From: Cristatella mucedo
Taxonomy: Eukaryota; Bryozoa; Phylactolaemata; Cristatellidae
Assembly (NCBI GenBank): GCA_009760855.2
Contig: WPIO01000020.1
Coordinates: 5,343,501 to 5,407,500, forward strand
Direction: 5' to 3'
Length of the DNA stretch: 64,000 bases
The notes below the pieces were generated by a model. The model was not told the origin of the DNA and searched no databases. It was given only the letters and a program-made list of their open reading frames with translations. Shown piece after piece: positions 12,035 to 22,989 of this stretch (positions within the stretch are counted from its first letter, which is position 1; each line of letters opens with the position of its first letter). The position numbers were made by a program, and so were the translations under genes.

Positions 12035-12412
12035 AACGCAATAAAGATTATAATAATCCACTTTTCTAAGTAATTTCAGAAACCTAAGTCTCTTTCTAGG
12101 CACTTTACATTTGCTGCAAAGAAAACCCGATTGAATGGCGAGTGGTGTCAAGCTTGATAAACCACACGAATAACGTGATTAGGGATGACATGCACAAGGT
12201 CAGCCTGCAAGTGTTGATAGTGGCAGCATGCAGCAGTGTCAGAACGCATAAGCACATGACAGACAAATCACAGGGACCCGCTTAATGCTGTCATAAATGG
12301 GCGCTTTTTGTTTCAGTTGCTTGACTGGTAGTCAGTGCAGGTCGTCGAGAAGTGGTGTGATGTGGCTACTGCAAAGCTGACGAAAGACAAGCCTAGCTGC
12401 AGAGCCTTTGTT
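12035..12412 (-). mobile_element. LINE-A copy with internal deletion
   Basis: Reading the minus strand, a short RT piece (about 12,412-12,325, matching 28,016-28,110) joins directly to 3' UTR sequence (12,320-12,035). About 300 bp of intervening C-terminal coding sequence is missing compared with the 27.5-28.7 kb copy. The 3' UTR carries the GTGCTTATGCG, TGCATGTCATCCCTAA and GCAAATGTAAAGTGCC landmarks. Confidence 0.8.
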
Positions 12413-12544
12413 CGTTAAGAATAAGATTGGCTTGCTCTCGTTTTGAGACCAGTTGCCGTGCAGGCTATGCAAACTTCACTGCTTTTTGCACAGGGATGCT
12501 CCTTTACTAAACCTGTGCAGATATGTTGCAAACCGTTCAGAGAA

Positions 12545-12835
12545 TAATAATAATAGATTTGATATAGCGACCTCAGATAACTCAATCTCTTCCTTGGCAT
12601 TTTACATTTGCTGCTAAGAAGGCACGATCGACTGATTGATTTTAGCTTGCTCAATAAACAACAAGAATAACATGGTTAGAGGTGACATGCACAGGGTCAG
12701 CATGCAAGTATGGTTAGTGCAGCATGCACAGTGTCTGCACGCATAGGCACATAAAGGTTGAAACACATGGGCCCACTAAACGCTGTGATAAATAGGTGCA
12801 TTTTTAGCTTCTTTTTAAATGTGGACATCTCAATC
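12545..12835 (-). mobile_element. LINE-A 3' UTR copy
   Basis: Minus-strand 3' UTR from the CATTTAAAAAG-type coding end (about 12,822) through TGCATGTCACCTCTAACC to the terminal stem-loop and an ATT-rich tail at 12,545-12,557. It lies about 130 bp from the neighbouring copy, in the same orientation. Confidence 0.85.
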
Positions 12836-14141
12836 CACCACAATTCACCACAATCCATTTTAGTTACCTTCAAATCGAGCATAAATCAGTTGCAAACAGC
12901 TTTAAAAAGTTATGAATATTAAAAAATGCAATGTGTACGTAGCACCCGGAAACTGTCGCACGATTCAGCTTATGCGTTTTCACGAAGTCCTCGGAAATAA
13001 AGAAATAGTTTTACTGAGCTCCAGGTCTATTGCATTATAAAGTGCACTGTGCTTTGTTCACACCCACGTAAAATTTACAGAAATGTGTAACCTATTTATG
13101 TGGCCATTGGTGGTAATCACTTGAAATTACATGGGAAACTACAGCAATCAACTCCATTCCTCTGCAAATCATTCTCAGATTTACATCGCGAGGCTCTAAC
13201 TGACTTTGCGTATAGGACTAGAATCAGTTCAAACTAGACTCAGTTCAAAGTGCACCCAGAAAATCCTGCTCCCTTTTTCCCAGGCGTTCTCATGCATTGC
13301 ACTGCTATCGACTGCAACGGCCCGATCTCAGAACCCCAATCAACCAAAATCCACCGAAATCCGCTGTATTTCACAATGCAGCGATCAAAACGCCTACACT
13401 AGAAGCTCCGATTATGGTTGCAGGCTGCACTACTCTTACGTTATTGTGTAAATGCATAACTTCACACTAATTGCCTTGACCATTTTGCTGAATTCCCCTG
13501 CAATCTACTGCAATTGCCCGGGCCAGTACCTCAATCCACCTCAACCCTCAGCAAAACCACCAGAATACGTACAATGAGGTCTGATAGTGATTGATCGCTG
13601 CCTTAATCTTTGGCTATTGTGTGTTTGCACAATTTAAGTAAAGTTGCCTAGCCCATTTGGCAGCAATGAACTGCAATTGACTGAAATGGCCCGAGTCAAT
13701 ACCACAATCAAAAGCAATCTGATGCAAAATGTCATAAAATCGATTTCGCAATTCTCCAATTTACAATTCATGTTACAAAGCAAACTGGTTAAAGTCAGTC
13801 TGGTCGTTTTCAGAAACTGCACTCCTACAATCACGGGCAGCACATGGCAACCAACGGCAACATCTGTGCTTGAAGCAACAATCCAAGACAAGTTTACCCC
13901 AAAGTGGTTTCACGAAATACTGTCGTCACATTTCGCATTGTCATGTGCTGAATGTGAAATCGCTAACTTTCAAGCTATTTTGCACTTTAATTGTCAATAA
14001 CTCACGACATTCGACAGGGATGGCAGGGCCGAATACCCAAATTCCTTGCCAATTGACGAGGGATTAGGTCAAATTTGAAATCCGAACCAAGCTCAAATTC
14101 TAGTTCCACGTAATATCTCACAGTGCAGGCACATATTTGCA

Positions 14142-14162
14142 TCTCTCTCTCTCTCTCTCTCT
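14142..14162. repeat. (CT)n microsatellite
   Basis: About ten pure CT units. Confidence 0.95.
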
Positions 14163-15039
14163 GACCTTAAAATCTTGTGCGATGCATCGAAATCAACGGC
14201 ACGAACCCGGGCAGATACAGCAATCCACGACGACCTCTCGCAAAGCCACAGGAAAGTGACTTGATGAAGATCAAATGTATCTTACCTGTCATAGCCCACT
14301 TTGTTTACAGTGCAATCACGTCCTTTAAACTAATCGCACACTCAAAATCACGAGCAATAAATGGAAGTCTACAGCAATGGCTCGGGCAATACCCCAACTC
14401 GTGGCAAATCGACGATAAATTGGCTGTGAGAGGTTCAATTGTCACTACGTAAGACATTGCCCTGCATCTAAAGTGAAACCGTGGCATTTGCAATAAGTCT
14501 TTCTCATTAACTTTCAGCGATGCACTGCAATCCACTGTAATCAAGGCCTATAGTGAAATTTACAGTATTCGACATTCATTGCTCAGAAATCCGTCTTTTA
14601 AGGCCTAAAATATGAATGCATATTACAAAGCCCATCATTAAAATTCCAACCAAATAATTTTATGGCAATGTGTCTTGTAAATTCATGGGCAATGCATTAT
14701 TGCACGTATCATTTTACCGTGTTCAAAGTAAAACAACGGTGTTTTCAATCTTTTTTGCCCTTTTATTGCCGGCAATGGACGTTACTGAGGATATCTCAGC
14801 GATTGGCAGGGCAAAGATCCTATTGTCATTATATGGATCTTCCAGTTGCTTTCAAACCGCATCTTTTCAACAAATCGTAAACGTTCAATTGAGAGCAATG
14901 AATGGCCATGGTTAGCAGTAGCCCGGAAAAATACGGCAATGGATGGATTGATATGGGGTAAACACAGATAGGACGCAAGCGACGAACGCAAGCGTTTCCT
15001 TGTAGTGTACATCGGTGGCTCGGCAACGCAAGGCCGACG

Positions 15040-15660
15040 CCGTCGGAGAGAGAAAGAGACAGAGACAGAGACGAAGACGGAGACGGAGACAGACACAGAG
15101 ATAGACACACAGACAGACACAGAGACAGAGACAGAGACAGACACAGACACAGACACAGACACAGACACAGACACAGACACAGAGACAGAGACAGAGACAG
15201 AGACAGACACGGAGACAGACACAGAGACAGACACAGAGACAGACACAGAGACAGAAACAGAGACAGACACAGACACGGACACGGACACGGAAACGGACAC
15301 GGACACGGACACGGACACGGACACGGACACGGACACGGACACGGACTCAGAGACAGACTCAGAGACAGACTCAGAGACAGACTCAGAGACAGACTCAGAG
15401 ACAGACTCAGAGACAGACTCAGAGACAGACTCAGAGACAGACTCAGAGACAGACACAGAGACAGACACAGAGACAGACACAGAGACAGACACAGAGACAA
15501 AAACAGAGACAAAAACAGACACAGACACGGACTCAGAGACAGAGACACAGAGACAGACACAGAGACAGAGACAGAGACAGAGACAGAGACAGAGACAGAG
15601 ACAGAGACAGAGACAGACACAGAGACAGACACAGAGACAGACACAGAGACACAGAGAAAG
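15040..15660 (+). repeat. Hexanucleotide array, (GACAGA/GACACA/GACACG)n
   Basis: About 620 bp of hexamer variants arranged in blocks: GAGACA-rich ends, an ACACAG block (15,140-15,180), a GGACAC block (15,270-15,345), and a dodecamer TCAGAGACAGAC block (15,346-15,450). Because the period is a multiple of three, several frames on both strands stay open for up to 304 codons, giving TDTETDTD-like or SVSVSV-like products. These frames are a consequence of the repeat. There is no start context or flanking coding sequence, so I do not call a gene. Confidence 0.95.
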
Positions 15661-15664
15661 CGAA

Positions 15665-17305
15665 AGGAGGATAGCATGCTGACAGACTCATATACAGGCA
15701 GGAAGTTGGGGAACAGTGCAGCAAAGATACAGTCACGTGACAACCATCATAGAGCAAATTCGGCTGGCGTGGTGTCGGCTATGAGCCGAATCACTTAACA
15801 ACAGAAATTCCACAAAAACAAATACGTTCACGTTGAGCAGTTCCCCGGGGCTGGCAGCGAAATTCTTGAAATTCTGGTCGCTTCATTTGCCATATTTGTT
15901 GGTGCTGGAATGTATTTAGCTGCAGGAAACATGTTGAACAAATTTGCAAACTAAGCAAAGATACAAACATGGCCTGATCTAATCGTGGGCATTGAATTTG
16001 TGCGAACTAAGCATCTGCAGTTCCTTGTCTGCTTCTATGATTGTGAATACGAGTTTCGGTCTCATGTGTATCGTCTTCTGCTTCTTTTCAGACCATTTCT
16101 AATCTGAGTACTCCTCGAAACTCGTGGTCCCACTCCTGAGTCTCATGTGAGTCGGCGGGTCTTGATTAAACCGTTCCTAAGCTGAGGCCGGGCAGTGAGC
16201 TAGGCTGATCAATTAGCTGGCCCTGCATTGTTTCGTACCCGCATTATTTTGTAATTAGACTTCTTGAACTAAAAGAATTTCGACATATCTCATTCTAAAA
16301 GACTTGCCCTGAATATCTTGCTTCCTAAAAGTTTGTTGTTGCTCTCAACATTCAAGCAAGGCGGATAGAATAAACTGGGATGGGAGAGCCGACGGTCGGC
16401 ACTTGGTATTGTTTAATGCAAGCAGGTTGATAGCCACTGAGGATTTTTTCTGCTACCATATAAATGGGCTGTTGGATCTCTTAATCTCTATTACAACTTG
16501 TCGGTGCTTCCCCTGCCAAGGCTGCCACGTGCACCTGCTGCTAGTAGTAGCTGCTCGTCAACTTTTTGAATTAAAGTGCAGTATGCTTTTTCAGCGAATT
16601 TCGTTTTACACTGTAGATCGTATGCTGTGCTTCCCTTTTCTTACGTTGAGCGAAAATTTCGATAGACCAAAATTGTAATTTCTTGTTTATTAAGATTTGA
16701 AAGCCTTGTATTGTCAACTTAAAGTCGTTATCCATCATTACTAGTATGAATGCATTTGTCTAAAAACTTTTTTTGCGAAGATCAACTCGACTTAGGTTTC
16801 TTGAAGTACAGAGAAGTCTATTTAACTGATTGTGACCTTCGACGAAAATACGCAAGCAATAGAGAATGTGTTTTTTTCTTTGCTATTTGTAAGCAAAACA
16901 GTCGAGAACTATTGTTTCATTGTTTAGTTCTTTTGTTAAACCAATGGTCACAATCGAAGGAAGTGCACAAGCAGTTGATAATACGCTTATTTTTTGCATT
17001 TGTCAGCGAAAACAAATGACAAAATCCGAGAATTCATACCAAGGATGGAAGCAACCCTCTGGCATCTTGTCCCTCATTTCCATGCAGCCTCAATGTCTCC
17101 TTTCAACTAGGCTACTGATGACCTCGTTCTCAAGCTCATCTCTAATTTCGAAACAGACGTTTAGTCCTCTAGACCCTATCCGCCTTACCTAGCGAAATTA
17201 AACGGCTCACTATCCCAATCTTTTCTCGGGCTGCCTCAGAGAGTACCCGATGCCCTGAAGGCCTAGAAAATTCATCAATCTCTCCCGGCGCAATCATAAA
17301 TAGAC
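15665..17305. other. Unassigned spacer
   Basis: No gene, RNA or repeat family was recognised. Short open frames here (for example 16,403-16,678) have no recognisable domain. Confidence 0.3.
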
Positions 17306-17309
17306 AAAA

Positions 17310-17478
17310 TGAAAATTAGCTGATTTTAAAGACTCTTTTATAAAGCGACAAAAGAGCCTTTGCAGTTATCGCAGCTGCTCGTAAAAGCAAGTAAGGAATG
17401 CCCACTGTAGGGATTGAACCAACAACTTTGTTATCTAGGTCGTGTAAAGCAACCGCCTTACCTAGTGTGCCAAAGCGG
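17310..17478 (-). mobile_element. SINE-1 copy
   Basis: Minus-strand head with CACTAGGTAAGGCGGTTGC and a weakened B-box (GGTTCAATCCC, 17,408-17,418), then the AAAGGCTCTTTTGTCGCT body segment and an AATCAGCTAATTTT tail. It matches 7,818-8,008 over nearly the whole length. Confidence 0.8.
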
Positions 17479-17484
17479 CTTTTA

Positions 17485-17885
17485 ACTGCACTGGCTTTTA
17501 AAGTTATAAATTATATGCTCCTCGTACGAACTCTAACTCCTTTACAGAACATGCCTTTAGTTCGTATGTTTATAAAACCTGCATCTCACTTTCCTACTTA
17601 CCTCATGACATCTACTGTAATCACTACTTCTAAGAAGAAACTCATTGAATATACACTTATCACAGCATTTGATTCGCCATGATTCGTCCTGTATTTTTTT
17701 TTTGCCTGTTGAAACAAAACTTGCAGCCCGTAACCATATTTTTAAGTAGACCCTATTGCTATAACTCTTAATATTATTATTCTTGATGGTATTGAGCAGG
17801 CTACCACTGACTATTCTATCAGGATTCCACTGCAGCAAATGTAAGGTGCCAAGAAATCGATTAGGTTATTCGACGGATAAATACA
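17485..17885 (+). mobile_element. Strongly decayed LINE-A C-terminus and 3' end
   Basis: GCCTTTAGTTCGTATG (17,552-17,567) matches the AFSSYA codons of the LINE-A ORF2 tail, and CATGATTCGTCCTGTA (about 17,679) matches the start of the 3' UTR. CACTGCAGCAAATGTAAGGT near 17,828 and degraded stem-loop sequence mark the 3' end. Most of the 3' UTR is deleted. A SINE-1 abuts it on the left. Confidence 0.6.
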
Positions 17886-17889
17886 TCAC

Positions 17890-18635
17890 GTCTTATTGTA
17901 ACTATCATATTAATTTATATCAGTATCTGTTTTGTGTTATTTTTCTATTTAAATCAGTATCAAGCTATTGCTTCAGTCAGTTGATTGTAGAATTTTTTAG
18001 AGAGTCCTTAGTTAGCATGTTGCCATAATAGCACTTGTGCTTGTATGGTTAGGCTTTTTTGCCTGGTCTTACTGTCCGGTAGCACAGAGGGATGCAGTGA
18101 GATTAGCTAAATACAAAATATCCGTCATCAAGTACTGCTACTAGATTGCAACACGAGTAAGGTGTTGATCTAGGTTAGTTTACTGCCTTGATATACCAAG
18201 CGCTTTGAAAGGCTTGTCATGCTTCACCACGTTTTCATTTTCAACGTAGTTATGGATTACATACACTTGTCTAAGCTTTCTTGCCACCAGCAAACCTATG
18301 GCTGGCTTTAGCATGATGTCTAGTGTATAGAAGGTTCCATTCAGACTAGAATAGATAGTGTCTAGACAATGAGAGCACCCACAAGAGTACTTGGATCGCA
18401 ATTTTCACGACCAATATTAGATGCTGCACATACATCAATTCGGAATACGTTTGAGACAGTCATCCAGGGGATATCAATCCTTCATGCCCCGTCCGGCTGA
18501 GTTATTTCAAAGAAGAATATGAGGGAAACAAACCGTGAGTATTTAATAATGAGATGTCGAAACTTCCTACTAGTTGTCTTTGCCGTAATCTCTCTATAAT
18601 AATCCCACAAGGAGTCCTCTTTCTCTGCAAGTAAG
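17890..18635. other. Unassigned spacer
   Basis: A/T-rich, with no recognised feature. Confidence 0.3.
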
Positions 18636-18639
18636 AAAA

Positions 18640-18990
18640 GTATCTAGTTCCAAAGTCACCTTTCGTTAGACGACCACTTAAGCTCCACCGTCAAATGTGC
18701 CTACTTTCAGCTACATAAAAGTGCTTATTTACCTCGTGCTTGTTTGGACAGGGATACCACACTCAACCTGGTCCATGCATTTGTGACATGCTGTCTTGAC
18801 TTTTTTCAAATTCGCTGCTTGTTGGTCTACTGGCCTGAGTAATCAGGCGCTTGCAGACAGAGCAAAACTCTGCAGCTAAGCTCATCTATCGTGAACGCCA
18901 CCGTTGCCACATACAAGAGCCTTTTAAAGAAGCTGCAGGGCAACGTGACATTCGAGCACATTTATCGGCTCAGCTCTATCTCTCTCAGTT
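18640..18990 (+). pseudogene. LINE-A reverse-transcriptase C-terminal fragment
   Basis: Plus-strand translation gives, with frame changes, ACLDRDTTLNLVHAFVTCCL (about 18,739-18,798), VIRRLQTEQNSAAKLIYRER (about 18,839-18,898) and HIQEPF. These correspond to ACLDMDTTSKLVHAFVTSRL, VIRRLQLVQNSAARLVCRER and HITPLL in the copy at 27.7-28.7 kb. It is truncated at both ends and disrupted by stops and frameshifts. Confidence 0.8.
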
Positions 18991-18994
18991 AAGC

Positions 18995-19865
18995 ACTCCA
19001 TTCGGTAAGCTTAGTAATGCCCCATGCTGAAAAGCACAACTCAGGTCAGCCAGGCCTGACCAACTGATGACCTATGGCAGCCTTAGTAACATCTCGGTCA
19101 TGAAAAAAACGTGGTTCTCCCATGCGACTTGTTCCTAGCTGACCCAACGTCATTTTCAGTCATTCTCTTCACTTGCCTCTATCACTGTAGACATATAGTT
19201 TTCATACTCGGTCTTTCCATATTTCTCCATCTCTTTTTCTGTTTTTTTTTCTCTGGGTATCTCATCTGCATCTTTTCTCAGTATCTTTGCTTGTCCCTCT
19301 CTCTCCCCTGTCTCTTTGCTGTCACGTTTTCTCTTACTGTTGCTTTCTTTCAATCTTTTCGTTTTCCTTATTGTGCTATGTCTCAGTTGCATCGAATCTC
19401 TTGTTTGGAAATTAGGGTGCAGCTCAGATCAAGCATTGCAGAAATAAGCTCTCATCTATTTCTGCAAGCGAATGTATGTGCTTTCCTTTAAAGCTGCCTT
19501 GACTAATAGAGTGCTGCTTAATAAAGAGTGATATTTCAAACGCTAGTTATACTGGACATAGTTGTACTAGGGGAGTCCTCAGGTGAGCCATGTGCATTCG
19601 AGCTTCATGAGTAGTCAATCTAATTTAAGAGCATGACGGCTACTAAGCTTTTTTTGCCCAGCGATTCAGTTCATAAAGTCAGTTAAAAGAGGTGAAAAAC
19701 GATATGTGAAGGTTTGCACTCGTGCATCGCAGACAGCACCACCAGGTTATTGTTAAGGTTTTTTCTATTAACAGTATCGTCAGATAAGTGAATGTACAGT
19801 TTCATTCACTATCAGCTAAAGAAATTTTCGCAATCAAACCAAAATGAGTGAAATTCAGTCTACTG
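18995..19865. other. Unassigned, pyrimidine-rich stretch
   Basis: Positions about 19,160-19,370 are T/C-rich on the plus strand, which keeps a 126-codon hydrophobic open frame (19,111-19,491) free of stops. No family is recognised and I do not call it a gene. Confidence 0.3.
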
Positions 19866-19869
19866 CAAA

Positions 19870-20005
19870 TCTTGATATACAGCATGCAACAGCAGAAGAC
19901 ACTAAACGGCACTTCATTCCTCTTTCAGAAGGCATTAAAGAATCGCTCGCAGGGAGGCTCGAACCCAATATAGGTCGTACACGAATGAAGTACATGCCGT
20001 GATGC
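19870..20005 (-). mobile_element. Diverged SINE-1-like copy
   Basis: The minus strand carries a perfect B-box GGTTCGAGCC (about 19,956-19,965), followed by GCGAGCGATTCTTTAATGCC. This matches the GGCGATCCTTTATTACC segment of SINE-1 at the same distance. The A-box side is poorly preserved. Confidence 0.5.
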
Positions 20006-20009
20006 GGCT

Positions 20010-20890
20010 GTGATACTTTTCTTTACTTAAACGAGCTAAAGTACTAAATTTTTCATTATAAAACTCGCTGGCTTAGCGTAGGTAATAATTGCACTAAAAA
20101 CAGAAATTCCCATTTCCACAGTATTTGAGGTGGAATCTTGTGTAAGCAACGCCATCTACAGTGCTGCTTGCTGTAGCTAATGGATGGCTGATTTATGAGC
20201 ATTTCAAAAAATTTAAACAGATCGAGCGTCGTGTCACCAGTCTCTTATCTTGCATTGCCAATACTGAGCCGTTCTCCCAATTTACTTATGCTCCGTATCT
20301 GTCATTATATCTCTCTAAATTAAACGTCTTGAAAAGAACGTTACCATTAGATAGGATCTACCTGCTTAAGATCATGCTGCTCTCGGATGCACTCAATTAC
20401 TTCAGTGAAGCCTTAACTCTAGTACTGCACTTGCATTAACACACATTCTACTGTCCAGTCGACAGCTACCGTCAAGGATGAATATTTCACTTATCATTAT
20501 ATAAACATGATTATGTTACTCAATGAACCAAAAATGGCTGAATATATCCATCGTCATGAAAAATGAGAGGGGAAACATGCTGAAGTCTAATAATTGGTTG
20601 CTCAACCATTTTAACAACTTGCAAACAGAGATAGGCATAGTGTAAGTAGGTACATGCACACACTGAAAAAAACACAAAACCCACAAAATGGTGAAATTAA
20701 AAAGTGCGTTTTAAGCGTCTGTTTGGTATTCCTTCTTCTTTGGAGAACTGCATTAGTTCTGCAATGTGAATCTGTCCGTGAAGCATCGTGCACCTTTCAC
20801 AGTTGCTTTTTGAGTCGCCGGCAGTGATCACACAAACGATAGGATTGACATTTTTCCACTTGCCTTTTCAGTCAGGAGTTTCAATGCATT
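20010..20890. other. Unassigned spacer
   Basis: No recognised feature. Confidence 0.3.
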
Positions 20891-20892
20891 AA

Positions 20893-21060
20893 TTATAATA
20901 ATAATAATGCACTTGATAAAGCGCCCTCAGAGAACAATCTTTTTCTAGTCGCTTTACATTTGCTGTAAAGTGAAATGCAATTAAATGGTAAGTAAAATCA
21001 TGCTTGAAAAACAAACAAAATGAATCATATGTTTAGGGGTGACATACATTGTATGCAGTA
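20893..21060 (-). mobile_element. LINE-A 3' UTR fragment
   Basis: An ATT-rich tail at 20,893-20,908 (minus strand) is preceded by the terminal stem-loop and the GCAAATGTAAAGC, TTACTTACCATTTAATTGC and TTTGTTTGTTTTTCAAGCAT segments. It is 5'-truncated inside the 3' UTR. Confidence 0.85.
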
Positions 21061-21064
21061 GCTT

Positions 21065-22680
21065 AAGAACCCTCTTCTCCGACTAAGCATGCAGCCACAA
21101 GATTCTGAGTTCGCCTATGATTCGATCCGTTTTTCCCCTTCTGTCAGGAGTGGCTAGGGCTGCCTAACCTCTGTCAGCCACTAAAGCTATCCCTCGCTGG
21201 TCAGCTCAAGTGTCAGAAGTCGGTTTCCACCAGCGAGCCTAGTCAAATATAGGCCAAACCGAGGATGCTATGTGCAGATAATCACTACTAACCGGTATAT
21301 GGACACCAGCACTCAAACCCATTGATGACAATTCATGACACCAATGTAGATCAATTGAATTAGCCTCGTCGAAAATAGTAACGCTGGCGTCGGATGCGCT
21401 TCAAAAATTCTTTTCGATAGACCAACAAGGAACCCACAGTCCTATTAGGACAGACGGGAGAGTATTTTTCAATCCAAGCAAAAGCTTTTAGCTGCTGATG
21501 AGTGCCAAGTACAGGCAGGACCGAACGTGGCTATTGGTACCAAAGTAATTGCTAAATGCATGTCACACTAGGAACGCCCAGGAGTCGGTGCTCCAGCAGA
21601 AACAGATAGGTATTGATGCCAGCTTTGAAGAAATCTAATAGTCCAATCTTTGGCAATTCCATCTGACTGTGCGATAGGAAGGATTAAATAAGTTTAAACT
21701 GGCAAGGTAGATTGTCAAGCCTTGCAATAGTCCCAAAGAATACCGACCGTCTAGGCTACAGACATCTCCAGATTGGAATAATCTCTCCATCACCGATCAC
21801 CTGGTTTTAAACCCGCTAGGAAGATTCATATTAATTTGATTAGTATTTGGCTCTGCCTAAACATAATTACGCTTGGTAGTTTCAACTTATTTGTTAATGG
21901 TAATTTTTTTTCGTTGACAGAGTGTGAAGCTTCATTTCCGAGAGACTGTGTATTTCAACCTTGACGTTGAGAGTAAAGTTTGGCTCATTAAAAAGCTGTC
22001 CAATTTGATTCAAGCTGCTGTCTCCGGGGCTAGTGCTCACCTGCCGAGCCACCGGCTCAGTGCTATGTTAATGCTCTTTTGTTTGATCCAGCAGCAAGCA
22101 CCACCATACTGCTATCAGCAATCAGCCAGCCAATTGCCCTCCTACTGACTGTTTTTTCTCACGATGACTCACCGACGGCTGCATGGAGCTGCTGTGGTTG
22201 AAAAGAGCAGCTGGTGCATTCTGAAATGGCAAGCGGAGTAATATAAGCTGCAAGTAACCGACTTCCTACAAGTGCCTCCTCAGTTAAAAGCTGGCTGAGA
22301 CCATTAACCACATCGCCTGCCCTGACTGGATTGCACTCACAGCCTCTCTTACCAATTCCGATGTCAATAACGGCACTAACTTTCAGTTGAAATGATTATC
22401 AGCTATTTGTTCCGTTGTCAGGGTAAAAACTATCTGTGTGTCAGTCTGGCGATGTACCGATTGACCAGTTTCGGCAGGTTCTAGTATGCATCCCTGCCTT
22501 CGGACCCTGAGCTTATTGCCCTACCTCTTTCCTTCCAGCCCAGTTGTATGTATGAAGCCTCCAATCTGGATACAAAATCATTATTTTATTATTTCAGTGG
22601 CTGAAATACCTGGGCCCCTGATTACTTATAGTATCCCATTTCTTGAGCAACACAATCGGTTAAAGTACCAAGTTGGTCCT
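21065..22680. other. Unassigned spacer
   Basis: No coding region or repeat was recognised. Small open frames (for example 21,924-22,148) are unremarkable. Confidence 0.3.
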
Positions 22681-22683
22681 ACT

Positions 22684-22842
22684 CATAAATAAATAAATAA
22701 ATAATTCATTTATATAGCACCCGAAGAGAACTTAATCTCTATTCAGGCGCTTCACATATGCCGCGGGGCTCGAGCCCACGACCTCAGTCAGAACTTGTTA
22801 GGGGCGAGCACCTTAACCACTATACCTAACCAGCTCGGCATA
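22684..22842 (-). mobile_element. SINE-2 copy, best preserved
   Basis: Minus strand: GCCGAGCTGGTTAGGTATAG (22,839 downward) is the tRNA-like A-box region, and GTCGTGGGCTCGAGCCC (about 22,770-22,786) is the B-box. The tail then reads GAAGCGCCTGAATAGAGATT and AAGTTCTCTTCGGGTGC, ending in an (ATTT)n run at 22,684-22,703. The tail is the LINE-A terminal stem-loop in slightly altered form. The complete head-to-tail structure makes this the type copy for the family in this window. Confidence 0.85.
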
Positions 22843-22989
22843 CTCATCTTTCATCATTGGCACGTGTCTGTGCCCGGCCAGGCCTAGCCTCTGTGCGAGA
22901 AACACAAATACAAGATGTGCTGACGTCGATCTTTGTTCTATGTATTGCTGTGCTGCTCCTTGATTATAACTCTTATGGTAGGCTGTGTG

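Larger units (their letters stand above)
10630..14960 (+). repeat. Decayed satellite-like array, period about 167-178 bp (locus 1)
   Basis: A recurring motif close to GGCCCGGGCCAATACCGCAA followed by TCCAC appears at about 13,315, 13,515, 13,683, 13,850, 14,017, 14,195 and 14,373, with spacing of 167-200 bp. Weaker traces run from 10,640. Longer-range repetition is also visible: the block after TCTTTTCAACAAATC at 11,921 and 14,865 recurs at 63,476, and a GAGCTC...CACACCCAC block at about 10,690-10,745 recurs near 13,014-13,070 and 62,840-62,892. LINE-A 3' ends occupy 12,035-12,830. Open frames inside (for example 13,644-14,000) are not conserved from unit to unit. Confidence 0.7.

Noticed and set aside
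14782-15743. Long open frames (up to 304 codons) rich in Ser/Val/Leu/Cys or Thr/Asp/Glu
   Set aside because: They are produced by the hexanucleotide array, in which every period is a multiple of three. No coding-type sequence lies beyond the repeat.
19111-19491. Hydrophobic 126-codon frame resembling a membrane protein
   Set aside because: The hydrophobicity comes from a T/C-rich stretch (TTT, CTC, TCT codons); no domain or homologue is seen.
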